NCBI RefSeq assembly: GCF_027409185.1
Contig: NC_084472.1
Location: forward strand, 95,186,427 to 95,250,426
DNA length: 64,000 nucleotides
Source of the DNA: Cynocephalus volans
Lineage: Eukaryota > Chordata > Mammalia > Dermoptera > Cynocephalidae
Direction of reading: 5' to 3'
The notes beneath the pieces were generated by a model. It ran no database searches, was not told the DNA's origin, and saw nothing but the letters and a program-made list of their open reading frames with translations. The translations under genes were made by a program, and so were the position numbers. This document shows, one piece after another, positions 51,865 to 63,509 of the stretch (position 1 is its first letter; every line of letters starts with the position of its first letter).

Positions 51865-53885
51865 TTCTCACCAACAATGAATGAGCATTCCTGTGGCTCC
51901 ACATTCTTGCCAGCATTTGCCGCCGCCATCAGTAATTTGTATTTTGGCTATTCTAATGTGTGTGTGGTGGCAATGGCATCTTTTTGTTTTCTAATTTGCG
52001 TTACCCTGATGACATGTTACGTGAAGCATATTTTGATACTCTTATTTGCTATCTGTATATCTCCTTCAGGTGTCTGTTAAAGTCTTTGACCCATTTGTTA
52101 ATCAATTGTTTGTTTTCTTATTGTTAAGTTTTAAGAGTTCTTTCTCTGTTTTGAATTAACAGTTCTTTGTCTGATTTGTCTTCTTTGCAAATATTTTCTC
52201 CCAGTCTGTCTTCTCTTTTTATTCTCTTGAATGTCTTTCTCAGAGTAGAAATTTTTAATTTTAATGAAGTTGAACTATCAATTATTTCTTTCATGGATTG
52301 TGCCCTTGACACTGTTATTTAAAAAGTCATTGCCAAGCCCAATGCCATCTAGATTTTCTCCTATGTGACCATCTAGGAGTTTTATAGTTTTGCATTTTAC
52401 ATTTTGGCCTATGATTCATTTTGAGTTATTTTTTATGAAGTACAAGGTCTATGTTTGTATTCTTTCTTATTTTTGCATATGGATGTCCAGTTGTTCCAGC
52501 ACTATTTGTTGAAGAGAATATCTTATCTCCATCATACTGCTGTACTCCTTTGTCAAAGATCAGTTGACTATATTTACGTGGGTCAATTTCTGGCCTCCCT
52601 ATTCTGTTCCATGGATGAACCTGACTATTCTTTCACCAGTATCCCTATAGTAAGTTGTAGTCAGGCAGTGCCATTGCAACTTTGTTCTTCTTTTTCAATA
52701 ACCTATTGGCTATTCTGGATCTATTGCTCCTCCATATAAGCTTTAGAATCAATATGTGGTTATTTATATGCTAATTAGCTGGGATTTTTATTGGGATTTC
52801 ATTAAATCTATACATCAAGTTGAGATGAACTGATATTTTGACAATATTGAGGCTTCCTATCCATGAATATGGAATATCTATCCATTTATTCAGTTGTTCT
52901 TTGATTTTGTTCATCAGAGTTTTGCAGTTTTCCTCATGTAGATCTTGTACATATTTAATTAGCTTTATAACTTTTTCATTGTTGAGGTTGCTGATATAAA
53001 CAGTTTTGTGTTATAAATTTTATGTTCTATTTATTTCTTGCTGGTATAGGAAAGCAATTGACTTTTGCATATTAATCTTATATCCTGCAACATTGTTGTA
53101 ATTGTTAATTAGTTCCAGAAGTTTTTTGCTGATTCTTAAGGATTTTCTACATAATCATGTCACTTGTAAACAAAGACAGTTTTGTTTCTTTCTTCCCAAT
53201 TTGTACATCTTTTATTCCTTTTCTTGCTTTATTATATTAGCTAGGAGTTACAGTATGATATTGAAAAGTAGTGGTAAGAGAGGATATTCTTGTCCCTAAT
53301 CTTAGTAGAAAAGGCTTGAGGTTTTCACCATTAAGTGTAATGTTGGCTATAGTTTTTGTAGATATTCTTTATCAAGTTGAAGAAATTCTCCTTCTATTCC
53401 TAGTTTACCGAGTTTTCAACCATGAATGTGTGTTGAACTTTGCCAAATGGTTTCCTGCATCTGTTGATATAATCATTTGATTTGTTTTCTGTTAGCCCGT
53501 TGATGTGATAGACTGCATTTATTGGTTTTCAAATGTTGAACCAGCCTTGCATACCTGGGATAAATCACTCTTGGTCATGGTGTATAATTCTTTTACTACA
53601 TTGTCGGATGCAATTTGCTTTTCTTCCATTGAGAATTTTAGCATTTGTGCTTATGAGAGATATTGGTCTGTAATTTTCCTGTATATCTTTATCTGATTTT
53701 GCTATTCTGATAATGCTGGCAAGTAGAATTAGTCAGGAAGTATTCCTTCTGACTTTATATTCTGAAACAGAGTCTTGAAAATTCATTTAATTTCCTCCCT
53801 AAATTTTTAGAAGAATTCACCAGTGAACCCATCTCGGCCTAGTGCTTTCTCTTTTGGAAGGATATTAATATTGATTCAATTCAAG
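51865..53885 (-). mobile_element. L1 ORF2 fragment, antisense
   Basis: Plus-strand text such as 'gcaaatattttctcccagtctg', 'tcctgcaacattgttgtaattg' and 'ttgttttctgttagcccgttgatg' is the reverse complement of L1 reverse transcriptase and C-terminal regions. About 2 kb, without the L1 3'UTR at its left end. Plus-strand ORFs here are antisense shadows. Confidence 0.92.
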
Positions 53886-54075
53886 TTCAGAAACAGGTAT
53901 ACCAGAAAGAATATAAAAAAGGAAACACAGTAGTACAATAAATAATTGTAAATACATGTGTAATTATTTTAACATACATATATGAAAAATTGATGGTCAT
54001 TTAAAATTATACATCAGTCTGCATGATTTGCTTTCTGTTATGTAAATATTATTATATAAAGAAAACAATAATAGG

Positions 54076-54225
54076 GGCCGACCCCATGGCGCACTCGGGA
54101 GAGTGCAGCGCTGGGAGCGCAGTAGCGCTCCCGCCGCAGGTTTGGATCCTATGTAGGGATGGCCGGGGCGCTCACTGGCTGAGCGTGGTGCGGCCGGTCA
54201 CAAAAAAAGACAAAAAAAAAAAAGA
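54076..54225 (+). mobile_element. CYN-type dimeric SINE, well preserved
   Basis: Starts GGCCGACCCCATGGCGCACT, has a first tRNA-like unit with B-box-like GGTTTGGATCC, then a second partial unit (GGCGCTCACTGGCTGAGCG), and ends GGTCAC with an A-rich tail. A perfect 18-bp duplication (AAAGAAAACAATAATAGG) lies at 54058-54075 and 54226-54243. Confidence 0.95.
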
Positions 54226-54589
54226 AAAGAAAACAATAATAGGACTGGTTAAGAATGGCAAATACTAGTAATTAGTGGTTGACTATTTAAACAAATAATA
54301 TAAATGAGAAAATTAATGTATTTGTATTGTTACTTTAAAAAGTTTATTAAATAGTTAAGTTATAGATTCTTAATTGTATTTTTTAAGATACATAAATGTA
54401 AGACTATTTAACAGGTGAAAATAAACACAATAAAACTAATTGAACAGATGGTATGTATTTCAATAAAAAATAAAAGTTGCGTGGTTCTTTCTGCCCCATA
54501 ATACAGTGGGATGCTTTTGCTCTTCCACTAATTTTTTCATAATAATACTACTCTGATGATAGTAATTATTAATTAATCTAAAAGAAAAT

Positions 54590-55985
54590 AAAAAATAAAA
54601 AACAGGAAAAAAGAACAAAGAACAGTTGAAAAATATAGAAAATATTAATGTAGTGAGTTGCTTAAATGATCCAATTAAAAGGCAGAGATTATAAATTAGG
54701 TTAAAATTAAGTCCTAATCCTGTGCTGTCTACAAAAACCCACTTTAAATGTAAAACTTCAAATAGGCTAGGTAAAAATGCTATAAAATGAGATGAAAAAT
54801 GATATATCATGTAAATACAAATGACAAAAATCTAGAATGGCTATATTAATATTAGACAAATAGAACAAAAAAATTTATCAGCCATTAAGAGGGACATTTC
54901 AAAATGAAAAAAAATATTAATTTATCCAGAGGGCATAAAAACTCTAAATGTGCATGAACATAATAAAAGTGTTTCAAAATACATAAAATACAAAACAAAA
55001 GGACTGAAAGGTAAAGTGGATAAATCCACAACTAAAAGCTGAAGATTTTACCCCTCATTATCTGTAAGAAGAAGTAGGGAAAAAATCAGTAAAGACAAAA
55101 AAAATTTGCCAAGGGTGTTAAACAACTTGACCTTAATGACTTTTATAGAACACTTCACCCAAGAATAGCAAAATGCACATTCTTTCCCAGAGCACATTGA
55201 TAGTTCCACATTACCTTATCTGACATCAATACAGCTAAATTAGTAATACAGAGAAAATCTTGAAATGTGAAAATTAAAGAGCACAATCATAAATAACTCT
55301 GTGTTGAAGAAAAATATCACATAGAACATTAGAAAATATTTTGAACTGAATGGAAATGAAAATACAACCTATCAAAATTTGTCACACACATCTTATGAAG
55401 TGCTTAGAGAGAAATTTATAGAATTAAATTCTTTTTTTTTTTTTTTTTTTTGTCTTTTTGTGACTGGCCGTACCGCGCTCAGCCAGTGAGTGCACCGGCC
55501 ATCCTTATATAGGATCCAAACCCGCAGCGGGAGCACTGCTGCGCTCCCAGCGCCGCCCTCTCCCGAGTGTGCGACGGGATCGGCCCTAGAATTAAATTCT
55601 TATATTACAGAAGAAGAAAGAGCTTGTATCAAGACTATAATTCCCCCATAATAAAATAGAAAATGAAGAGATTAAATCCAAGAATAATAAAGAGAATAGA
55701 AGAAATAAATAAAGTAAAATTCAGAAAAGAACAGAGAAAAAGAAATGAAACTCAAGCTCGTTCTTTAAGAAGATAAAAAAAAAATTAATAAACTAGCCAA
55801 CATCAGGAAAAGGAAGAAGAAAAGGGAGAGAAAGATGGATGGAGATTGAATACACACATTTCAAATATTAGGAATGAAAAGAAGATCATTTCAGGTTCTA
55901 CAAATTTCAAAATGTTACAATGATGATAAGAGACTGTAATGAACAATCATATGCTAATACATTTGTTAACTTAAATGTTTCTTAT
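54590..55985 (+). mobile_element. Old L1 fragment, split by a SINE
   Basis: ORF2 endonuclease-region text ('aaaagctgaagattttaccc', 'agaatagcaaaatgcacattc', 'cagagcacattgatagttcc') breaks at 55433 and resumes after the SINE ('aagaataataaagagaatagaag'). No intact frame. Confidence 0.65.
55434..55586 (-). mobile_element. CYN-type dimeric SINE, antisense
   Basis: Two tRNA-like units and an A tail (T run at 55432-55451), with perfect 15-bp TAGAATTAAATTCTT at 55419-55433 and 55587-55601. Confidence 0.95.
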
Positions 55986-56029
55986 TAAGCTCTATTATAT
56001 TTGTATTAAGCTACAAACTATCTAACATC

Positions 56030-58470
56030 AGCAAGGCAGCACACTAGGAGGTTCCAGCACTCTTACCCCCACAAAAACAATGATTTTACAAATATCTACA
56101 GATGAAAATAGGCCTACGAGAGCTCTAGAGTTCAGTTAAGAAGGTGAAGCAAATCAGTGGAGCAGAAAAACCAAGGATAACTACATGGAAAAGGGTAGAA
56201 AGAATGGTCTAATTTTACCTGCATTACCCTACTGCCCAGACCAGTGGAGCTCAGCACCAAGAGTAACCTCTGGGTCACAAGTTCCCCAGTGAAAAAAAAA
56301 AAAGCAAAGCAAAGCAGGAGAACCATCGGAGCCCTTGCTGCTGATGACCTCATCAGACTTAGCCACCAACACTATCCCAGACCCCCACAGCCTTGACTGC
56401 TGAGGACATTCACAGTCTTTGCTAATGTGGACCTCTGCTGCTGGAGCCCATGCCACTGAACCTCCCTAAAGCTGGAGCTTTTGACTTCTTTCCAATACTG
56501 CCAGTTGATACCACTGTGCAACCCCTGGAATTGGTGCCCCTGTGCACTCACTAAACCAGCACCACTATCGCCCTCCAGACTTGGCACCACTGCAAAACCC
56601 ATACAGCTAGGGCCCACAAGGCCATACATAGGTTAAGGTTTTTCCCCTACTGAAGCCACTCTATAAAGGCTGGAAGTGGAGACTGCATCTTCAAATGTGC
56701 AGACACCAACACAAGGCTATAAGGAACACTGAAAATCAGGAAAACATTACACCACTAAAGGAACACAATAAATTTCCAGTAACCAACTCCAAAGAAGTGG
56801 AGATCTATGAATTGCCTTACAAATAATTCAAAGTAATTGTTTTAAAGATGCTCACTTAGCTAGCTGCAAGTGAACACAAATTGACAAATCAGATTTCAGG
56901 CAAACAATACATGAACAAAATGAGAAGTTAAACCAAGTGATAAAAATAATAAAAAAGAACCAAGCAGAATTTCTGGAACTAAAGAATGCAATGACTGGAA
57001 AATAAATGCAATAGAAAGATAACTAGAAAAGAGGATCTTGAATGTTATAACCACAAAGATATGATAAATGTTTAGGTGATAGATATGCTAACTATTCTGA
57101 TTAGGTCATCATACAATATATGCATGAATTGAAACAAACTCTACCCCATAAATATGTACAATAAAGAAAATATAAATGAAAAAATTTTAAGGATGTAATA
57201 GAGAGCTTCAACAGCAGTCTCAAACAAGCAGAAGAAGTAGTGAACACAAAGACAGGTTGTTTGAAAGTATCCAGTCAGAAAATGGAAAAAAAAAAAAAGA
57301 TTGAGGAAAGCCTATGGGAGTTATGTGACACAATCAAGTGAACCAAATGAGCATAATGGAAGTTCCCAAAGGAGAAGAGAGAAAAAGTCTAGAAAAACAA
57401 TAGAAAAAACTCAATGACACTAAGAGTTGTGTTTTTTTGTAAAGATACACTAAATTGACAAACTCTTAGTTAAACTGAGAAAAAAGTGAGAAGACTCAAA
57501 TAAATAAAATCAGAAATGAAAGAAAAGACATTACAAGATCTGCCTCAGAAATAAAAAGAATCATAAAGAACTATTATGAACAATTATACACCAACAAATT
57601 AGGTAACCTAGAGTAAATGGATAAATTGCAAGAGATACACAACCTACCAAGACTAAAACAAGAATTGGAAAGCCTGACCACAACAATAACAAATAAGATT
57701 CAGTAAGTAACCAAAAACCTCAAGAAAAAGTAAAGATCAGGAAGAGATGGCTTTGCTGATGAATTCTATAAAACATTTAAAAAACTAACACCAATCCTTC
57801 TCAAACTCTTCCAAAAAATTAAAGTATAGGGAATATTATCAACCTCATTTTATGTGGCCAGCATCACCCTGACACCAAAGTCAGACAAAACCACCACTAG
57901 AAAAGAAAACTACGGGCCAATATCACTAATTCACCTTGATGTAAAAGTCCTCAATAAAATACTACTAATCAGAATTCAATATCATCTTAAAAGCATCATA
58001 CACTCTGAGCAAGTACAACTCATCCCTGAGATGCAAGGACGGTTCAACCTATGCAAATCAGTCAATGCAATACACCACATTAACAGGAGGAAGAATGAAA
58101 ATTACATGATCATCTCAATAGATATAGAAAAAGCATTTGACAAAATTCAACACTATTTCATGATAAAAAGTCTCAACACACATTATATAAAAGGAATTTG
58201 CCCCAGCATAATAAAAGCCGTATATGGAAAGCCCACTGCTAACATTATACTCAATGATGAAAAACTGAAGCTTTTCCTCTAAGATCAGAAACAAGCAAAA
58301 GGTGTCCACTCTCCTCATTTCTATACAACACTGTACTGGAAACCCTAGCTCGTACAATTAGAGAAGAAAAAGAAATAAAAGCCACCTGAATTGGAAAGGA
58401 AGAAGTAAAATCTCCCTTTGGAGATGACATGATCATATATGTAAAAAATCCTTAAGACTCCACAAGAAAA
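56030..58470 (+). mobile_element. L1 with 5'UTR and partial ORF2
   Basis: A 5' leader at about 56030-56760 is followed by broken ORF1-like text, then ORF2 text from about 57470. The best frame, 57854-58282, reads the reverse transcriptase ([34 protein letters not shown]). A separate L1 3' end lies at about 57005-57190. Inactive. Confidence 0.85.
57005..57190 (+). mobile_element. L1 3'UTR fragment inside another L1
   Basis: 'ttaggtgatagatatgctaac' and 'ccccataaatatgtacaata' with an A-rich end are an L1 3' terminus, out of place between ORF1-like and ORF2 text, hence a nested insertion. Confidence 0.65.
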
Positions 58471-58800
58471 CAGAAAAGAAAATTGAATTTCTCACTAGCT
58501 CAAGGGAATTAAGCACAACTTCTGACCAAATACAAGCTATAGAACAAGCCACTCTGAGTATCAATCAGGAGATAAAAATCATATCAAAACACAAAATGGA
58601 AATTCCTGAAGTGAAAAGTACAGTTACCCAAATAAAAATTCTGTAGAGGAGACCTACAGAGGATTTGAACTAAGGGAAGAAGGAATAAGCAAATTTGAAG
58701 ATAGATTATTAACGAGGACACAATCTGCAGAAAAGAAACTAGAAAAAGAAAAATTAAAAAATGCCTCTGAGAAATATGTGACCCACTGTGAAGCAGTGAG
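58470..58800 (+). mobile_element. L1/HAL1 ORF1-like fragment
   Basis: 'tcaaaacacaaaatggaaattcctg' and 'gaagatagattattaacgagg' resemble old ORF1 coiled-coil sequence. Low certainty. Confidence 0.4.
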
Positions 58801-58804
58801 TTAA

Positions 58805-59900
58805 AATGCTTCCTCCCTTTAAACAAAATGGCTGAAAATAGCTCTTTGGACATTACTTACATTCAGTTTTGTCTTTTTGCTTTCTCAGGTACTCCAATAT
58901 TAGGGATTTTAGAACTTTTTATGCATTCACACACTTCTTGTTATTTTTCTGCTTTTTTTCTGTGTGCTTCAGTGGGGACTTTCATTGACCTGTCTTCTAG
59001 TTATGCAGTTCTGTAATCTCATCTGTCCAATCTACTGTTAGCAATCTGTCTACTGAGTTCTTATAATATATTGTAATTTTAGTCCTAAAATATTCATCTG
59101 GCCATTTCCAATTCACTGAAGACGTTCTTTGTTCCTTCTTATATTTGCACACTTTTCTCTTTTTTGAAAATATAATAGTCATAGTCATTTTCTCATGCAC
59201 TCTAGTTCCACTATCTGGATCATTTAAACAGTATTTTTATTTCTCCTTCTGATTCTTTCCTACTTATTTTTTTATTCTCTAATAGGTCATACTTATTTTT
59301 TTTTTTTACTTTAGCATGTATAAAAATGTTTTATTGTATGCAGGTGATTGTGTATAAAACAGAGAAGCTCCAGGTAGCTCCATGAGATAGGTTTCCTTAT
59401 TTTCTCTGTTACAAATATAGGCTGAGGAGCCGATTATCTGAATCCATCAAGGATTGAGCTAAAGCAGAGGTGAGTGAGTGTTTAGTAAATCTTAGACTAA
59501 TTCTCCTTTGCTTATATTACTCAGGTCTGGACTGGCTAGATGTTCACCTTGTAGTCTATGTGACTCTTTTTCCTCAGCTCTGAAAGATTATGAAGATTAA
59601 TCTCTATCATCCAAAAATTCACAGCCAAGCTCTGCAGCCTCTTGCCACGGTGCAAGTTCAAAATCAGATAAGCATCTTAACATGTGCTTGAGGGAGACAG
59701 TACATGTGCATGAGACAAGCCACCTTTAACTATGTCTTGTGTCCAAAATATAACATGATTTTAGGATTCTATGCCTTTTGAGAAATTTCAGACCAGCTCA
59801 TCAGCATCCCACAAAACACTCAAATTCAGAAAATGTGAAGGGGGGAAAAATGTTTATAAATTGAAGGTCCCTAAATGTCTAATTTATGAATCTAGTCCTG
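58805..59900. other. Possible LINE-derived antisense stretch
   Basis: T-rich text ('ttctcaggtactccaatatt', 'ctgtaatctcatctgtccaat') suggests an old antisense LINE, but the family is not clear. No gene. Confidence 0.3.
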
Positions 59901-59920
59901 TGTAGTAACTAAGGGGATTG

Positions 59921-59988
59921 CTGGTTTCTCCTGCTCTCAGCAGAGGTCCTCCGACTGGTTTCTCCTGCTCTCAGCAGAGGTCCTCTGA
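59921..59988. repeat. Tandem duplication, 34-bp unit
   Basis: CTGGTTTCTCCTGCTCTCAG recurs 34 bases later; the units differ at one base. Confidence 0.95.
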
Positions 59989-59989
59989 C

Positions 59990-61270
59990 TGGGCCAAGCC
60001 TAATCCACAATTCACACCCAGTGTCAGCTCCAGAGGAGAAACTGGCTGGAATAGTCAACTCACTTCAGAATTGTTTCCATGCCTGAGATTTTAGTTATCC
60101 AGTGCTCCATGCTTCCATACCTCTCTGAATCCCTTAAATATATATATATTTTAAAAACTTAATTGGTATTTTCTAGGTTTTCTTCCCCAGAGGAAGAAGT
60201 TTTCTAAGACTTATTACATTCTACATAGAATTGTATCTTCTTTATCCTATTTTGTAACCCAAATTACAAAGAAGTTGAGTGGCAAATGTTTTTATTCTCT
60301 TTTTTCGGATTTTGAAGTAATTCTACCTGTTTAAATCATTTCTCCTAGATGGTGAAGGGCAGTGGTGAGAAAAATTCAAAACCTTCTGATGTCTGACTCC
60401 TTCCTCTGTTCTCCACTGTACCACAGTGAGCACCGTATCACTCAGATAGTTCATTCACAAAATGAGAAACCACACCATCGAGATAACCATGAGTGCTAAC
60501 GATAAGATGTAACTATCACTACTAGTTCTAGAGATCAAAGGGGAGAGGTTGGGGTTTTTTTAACCTAGAGCTTTGGAATAGGTGCCATGGTTGTAGGACT
60601 ACCTCTGAGGACAGGGTACAGCCAATGTGGTGCTGGAGCCTCTGGAATTAGGTGGAGGCTCGAAGACCCGGGACTCAGAACTGTGAGGGTAAGTTGCTTG
60701 GTGGCTGTGCTGGCATCTTTGGGCTGACAGTACTGTTGGTTCCAGGAGTTACTAACTACATAGAGTAATAATGTGCGGAATGAAAGCTACTGCTGCTGCT
60801 AAGGTGCAAGCTGGTACTGAGGCCACAGTGACATCAACAGCACTCAAACCATTCTCTAGGTCTCCAGTCTCCCTCTAGCTCTCCTATTGGCAGAAACGCA
60901 CAGAGAGGACTGACAAAGAAGAAATGCAACATGAAAATTCCCATTTCCCATGTGACAGAGCAGAGCAAAAAGGGGAAAGAGGTTGGAATTGAGGGACAGC
61001 AAATTAAAACACACACACACTCCAGCCATGAGCTGTGCCTTTGCTCAGGAAACACAGAGACTAACTCCATGAAAATAAACCACTAACGCTGCTTACAATA
61101 ATGAAAGGTAGGAATATGCTAGGAATCCCTTTACTTAATGGCTCACATTTATGATCCTGAAACATAATAGATCCCTGGGTTTTTCTCTCAGTGGCCTCTT
61201 ACACATGCAATGACATTTCTACTGTCAGGACACCAAAAATTAATACATGGGAAATTTAAATAAGGATTGC
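59990..61270. other. No supported gene; 3' flank of the ADAM gene
   Basis: No recognised repeat or exon. A short CA run at 61010-61020. Confidence 0.4.
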
Positions 61271-61271
61271 T

Positions 61272-61277
61272 TTTATT
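61272..61277 (-). terminator. Candidate polyadenylation signal for the ADAM gene
   Basis: A canonical AATAAA on the minus strand lies about 29 bases after the TAG stop of the ADAM frame. If used, the 3'UTR would be very short. AATAAA is common in AT-rich DNA, so this is only a candidate. Confidence 0.3.
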
Positions 61278-61305
61278 TTCTGAAACTAAATTTTGGCTAT
61301 TCTCC

Positions 61306-63495
61306 CTAAGATGAAGCTTGAACATTTTGCTCATCTTTCTTTTGTAACTTTCTGTGCGTGTCACAAAGCCAAAGTAACATACACCAAAGCGTGAGCAAAA
61401 AAGGAATCCAAAGAAGTAGTGTGAGGTACTTTCTCTTTACCTCACTTTGGGTTTCCACTTTTCTCCGAGGGGGTGGGCCACTATCAACACTACCTCCACT
61501 GCCAGCTGTCAGGCAGTCCGGGGGGTCCCACTCAGAGCTGCAGTGGCAGTGATGTTTATTGTTGCAGACCCCTTTCATATTGCAGGTCTCAGGTGAACAA
61601 GAACTGCTCCAAAGTGACATAGGAACACACCGCCTGTGGATGCACACGTGTTCTGCACCACACTCTGTGCCATCTTTCACTTCACCTATATCAGGTATGG
61701 TCATCCCAAAATGATAGTCGGTACTCCAGCAGGTGACACCATTGGAGTGAGCCCAATGCACAGTAGAATGATCTGTCAGAAGAGGAATTTCTGTCACGTT
61801 CTCACACTGAACTCTCCCACACAGGATATCTGGGACCTGACACTTTACATATGTAGAGCCATTCAAACCACAGTGACCAAAACGGTCACCTCGGATGTTC
61901 ATTTCCCTGTAGCAACTCTGATTTGCACTCTTGGCCTTTTTGCCAAAAATTTGCCTACACTGTTCATCACGGATATTGCATCTCTTTTCATAGCAGTAGC
62001 CACCACCCATGCAATGGACCCCGTCCTGCACATGCACATCTGCTGGACAGTTATGCGAGGCTCCATTGCACCACTCTGGAAGATCACATTCATTGGCCTT
62101 TTCTCTACAGACTGTGCCCGATGGCATGAACTGGCAGTCTTTGCAACAAAGCCCAAAAGCACAAGCTGCCCCAGCTTTCAGAGTGCAGTTTGCCGAACAA
62201 CAGGGATCTCTAGTACACAACTGCAAGGTTCCACAGTCACACTGCTCTCCTTCTTCAACCACACCATTCCCACAGCGCTTCAGTGTGAAGATGTCCCCTG
62301 GACGTGGTGCATTGCGCATACATATTGTTCGCACAGAGGTTTCCACCAACTTATCATAACTGCAGTTGCTGAATCTACTTGAGGGTGTTTCTGTTGGAAA
62401 CATTATGCATGTGCTGTGCCCACATGTACATGGGTTTACATCATGAAGCATACCCAAATTATGACCAATCTCATGTGTAACAATGAATGCAAATTGAAGT
62501 AATCTGTCATGCAGGAAACTATCAACTCCACAGTTAGAAAAAATATTACATACTGTTCCAACATAGGCTAAGCCAAGATGTATACCAAATCCTTTCTTTA
62601 CAAAAATATGTGCAACATCATGTTGAATGCGGGAATTAAGGCTGACTCTCTTCCATTGGCAAAACGTCCGCAGGAGAACTTCTATGTCATCTGTTGCCAA
62701 GACGTTTCCTTTATTCCAGATCTCAATTCCAAGTAAAACCACATCAATTTTTAATGAAGTATAAAAGGCATCTATTATATGGACAATAATTTCTGCTTCC
62801 AACTGTACATTTGAGATATTACTTTCCCGATGAAGGAATCGTTCATGGTCTACCACCACCGCCAGTTCAACAAACCATTTGTGGGTCCACCAGCCCTCAT
62901 AGGCACTTTGCATCAGAGTGGAATTATCCCTCTTTTGAAGCTCCAATTGTCGTGCTATTTCTTCTTCTGTTAATCCACATCTCCTGGGTGGAAATTGTGT
63001 TTCCTCATTATCGGTCTTATATATTAGGTGTTCAAACGTGGCAGAAAACCTTTTGGGCTTGATTTCATAAGCGATGTCATTTATCAGGAGCAATCCTTGA
63101 AAGCCCCCAGAACAGGTGCTAAGAGCAACAATGGATTCTGGGTCCCCTTCCACAAATCCATGATAGTAGCAGTCATTCTGGACAAAAGGCTGTTCCTCAA
63201 CGAGGGCACCCTGGTCTGTGTAGGTAAACACAGAGAAATATCTGGACACCAAATGCTTCGTGACTTTCAAGTGGATAATGTGTCTCTGGCCCCCAAAGTA
63301 CAGGCTATAGGAGAACCAGCCTGGAGCCTTCATGCTGCTGGCAGTGCCAGTTACCTTCAAGGGTATCACCACTTCTGGGGGGTTATGGGGTTGGGAGTGC
63401 CCAATCTGGGGCCATTTGAAAAGGAACAGAAACACCCCCAGGCAGAGCAGGAGTAGAGTGATCCTCACATGCACCAGGGCCTCACCCACAGTCAT
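61306..63495 (-). CDS. ADAM20: ADAM20-like single-exon metalloprotease-disintegrin
   Basis: The uninterrupted 729-residue frame has full ADAM architecture. Residues 1-34 are a signal peptide with a Leu/Phe-rich core. The prodomain runs to about 200 with a likely cysteine-switch Cys173 (RCGLTE). The metalloprotease domain (about 204-400) carries the complete zinc site HEIGHNLGMLHD at 341-352 and a CIM Met-turn at 363-365. The disintegrin domain (about 405-492) has ECD instead of RGD in its loop (469-471). A Cys-rich region follows, then an EGF-like module (629-661), a membrane span (about 690-711) and an 18-residue cytoplasmic tail. Length and intronless coding match the ADAM20/21 group, known in human as testis-expressed; remembered ADAM20 sequence fits better than ADAM21 in the prodomain and stalk. 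The start gives a proper signal peptide and has A at -3. It is predicted to be an active type I membrane protease on male germ cells. Cys279 looks extra. Orthology to ADAM20 rather than a sister copy is not proven. Confidence 0.93.
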   Translation of the reverse strand: MTVGEALVHVRITLLLLCLGVFLFLFKWPQIGHSQPHNPPEVVIPLKVTGTASSMKAPGWFSYSLYFGGQRHIIHLKVTKHLVSRYFSVFTYTDQGALVEEQPFVQNDCYYHGFVEGDPESIVALSTCSGGFQGLLLINDIAYEIKPKRFSATFEHLIYKTDNEETQFPPRRCGLTEEEIARQLELQKRDNSTLMQSAYEGWWTHKWFVELAVVVDHERFLHRESNISNVQLEAEIIVHIIDAFYTSLKIDVVLLGIEIWNKGNVLATDDIEVLLRTFCQWKRVSLNSRIQHDVAHIFVKKGFGIHLGLAYVGTVCNIFSNCGVDSFLHDRLLQFAFIVTHEIGHNLGMLHDVNPCTCGHSTCIMFPTETPSSRFSNCSYDKLVETSVRTICMRNAPRPGDIFTLKRCGNGVVEEGEQCDCGTLQLCTRDPCCSANCTLKAGAACAFGLCCKDCQFMPSGTVCREKANECDLPEWCNGASHNCPADVHVQDGVHCMGGGYCYEKRCNIRDEQCRQIFGKKAKSANQSCYREMNIRGDRFGHCGLNGSTYVKCQVPDILCGRVQCENVTEIPLLTDHSTVHWAHSNGVTCWSTDYHFGMTIPDIGEVKDGTECGAEHVCIHRRCVPMSLWSSSCSPETCNMKGVCNNKHHCHCSSEWDPPDCLTAGSGGSVDSGPPPRRKVETQSEVKRKYLTLLLWIPFLLTLWCMLLWLCDTHRKLQKKDEQNVQASS

Positions 63496-63509
63496 TATGG
63501 AGCCACCAT
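63495..63509 (-). promoter_or_regulatory. Four-codon upstream ORF overlapping the ADAM start (TAATG)
   Basis: Reading the minus strand, an ATG at 63509-63507 has G at -3 and G at +4, a strong Kozak context. It encodes Met-Val-Ala-Pro and stops with TAA at 63497-63495. The last A of this stop is the first base of the ADAM ATG, making a TAATG overlap. If the transcript leader includes it, most ribosomes would start here first and reach the ADAM ATG by leaky scanning or reinitiation. The transcript start is unknown, so a role is inference. Confidence 0.5.

Noticed and set aside
61636..62382. 248-codon plus-strand ORF opposite the ADAM gene
   Set aside because: It is antisense to a clearly real coding region and has no family resemblance.
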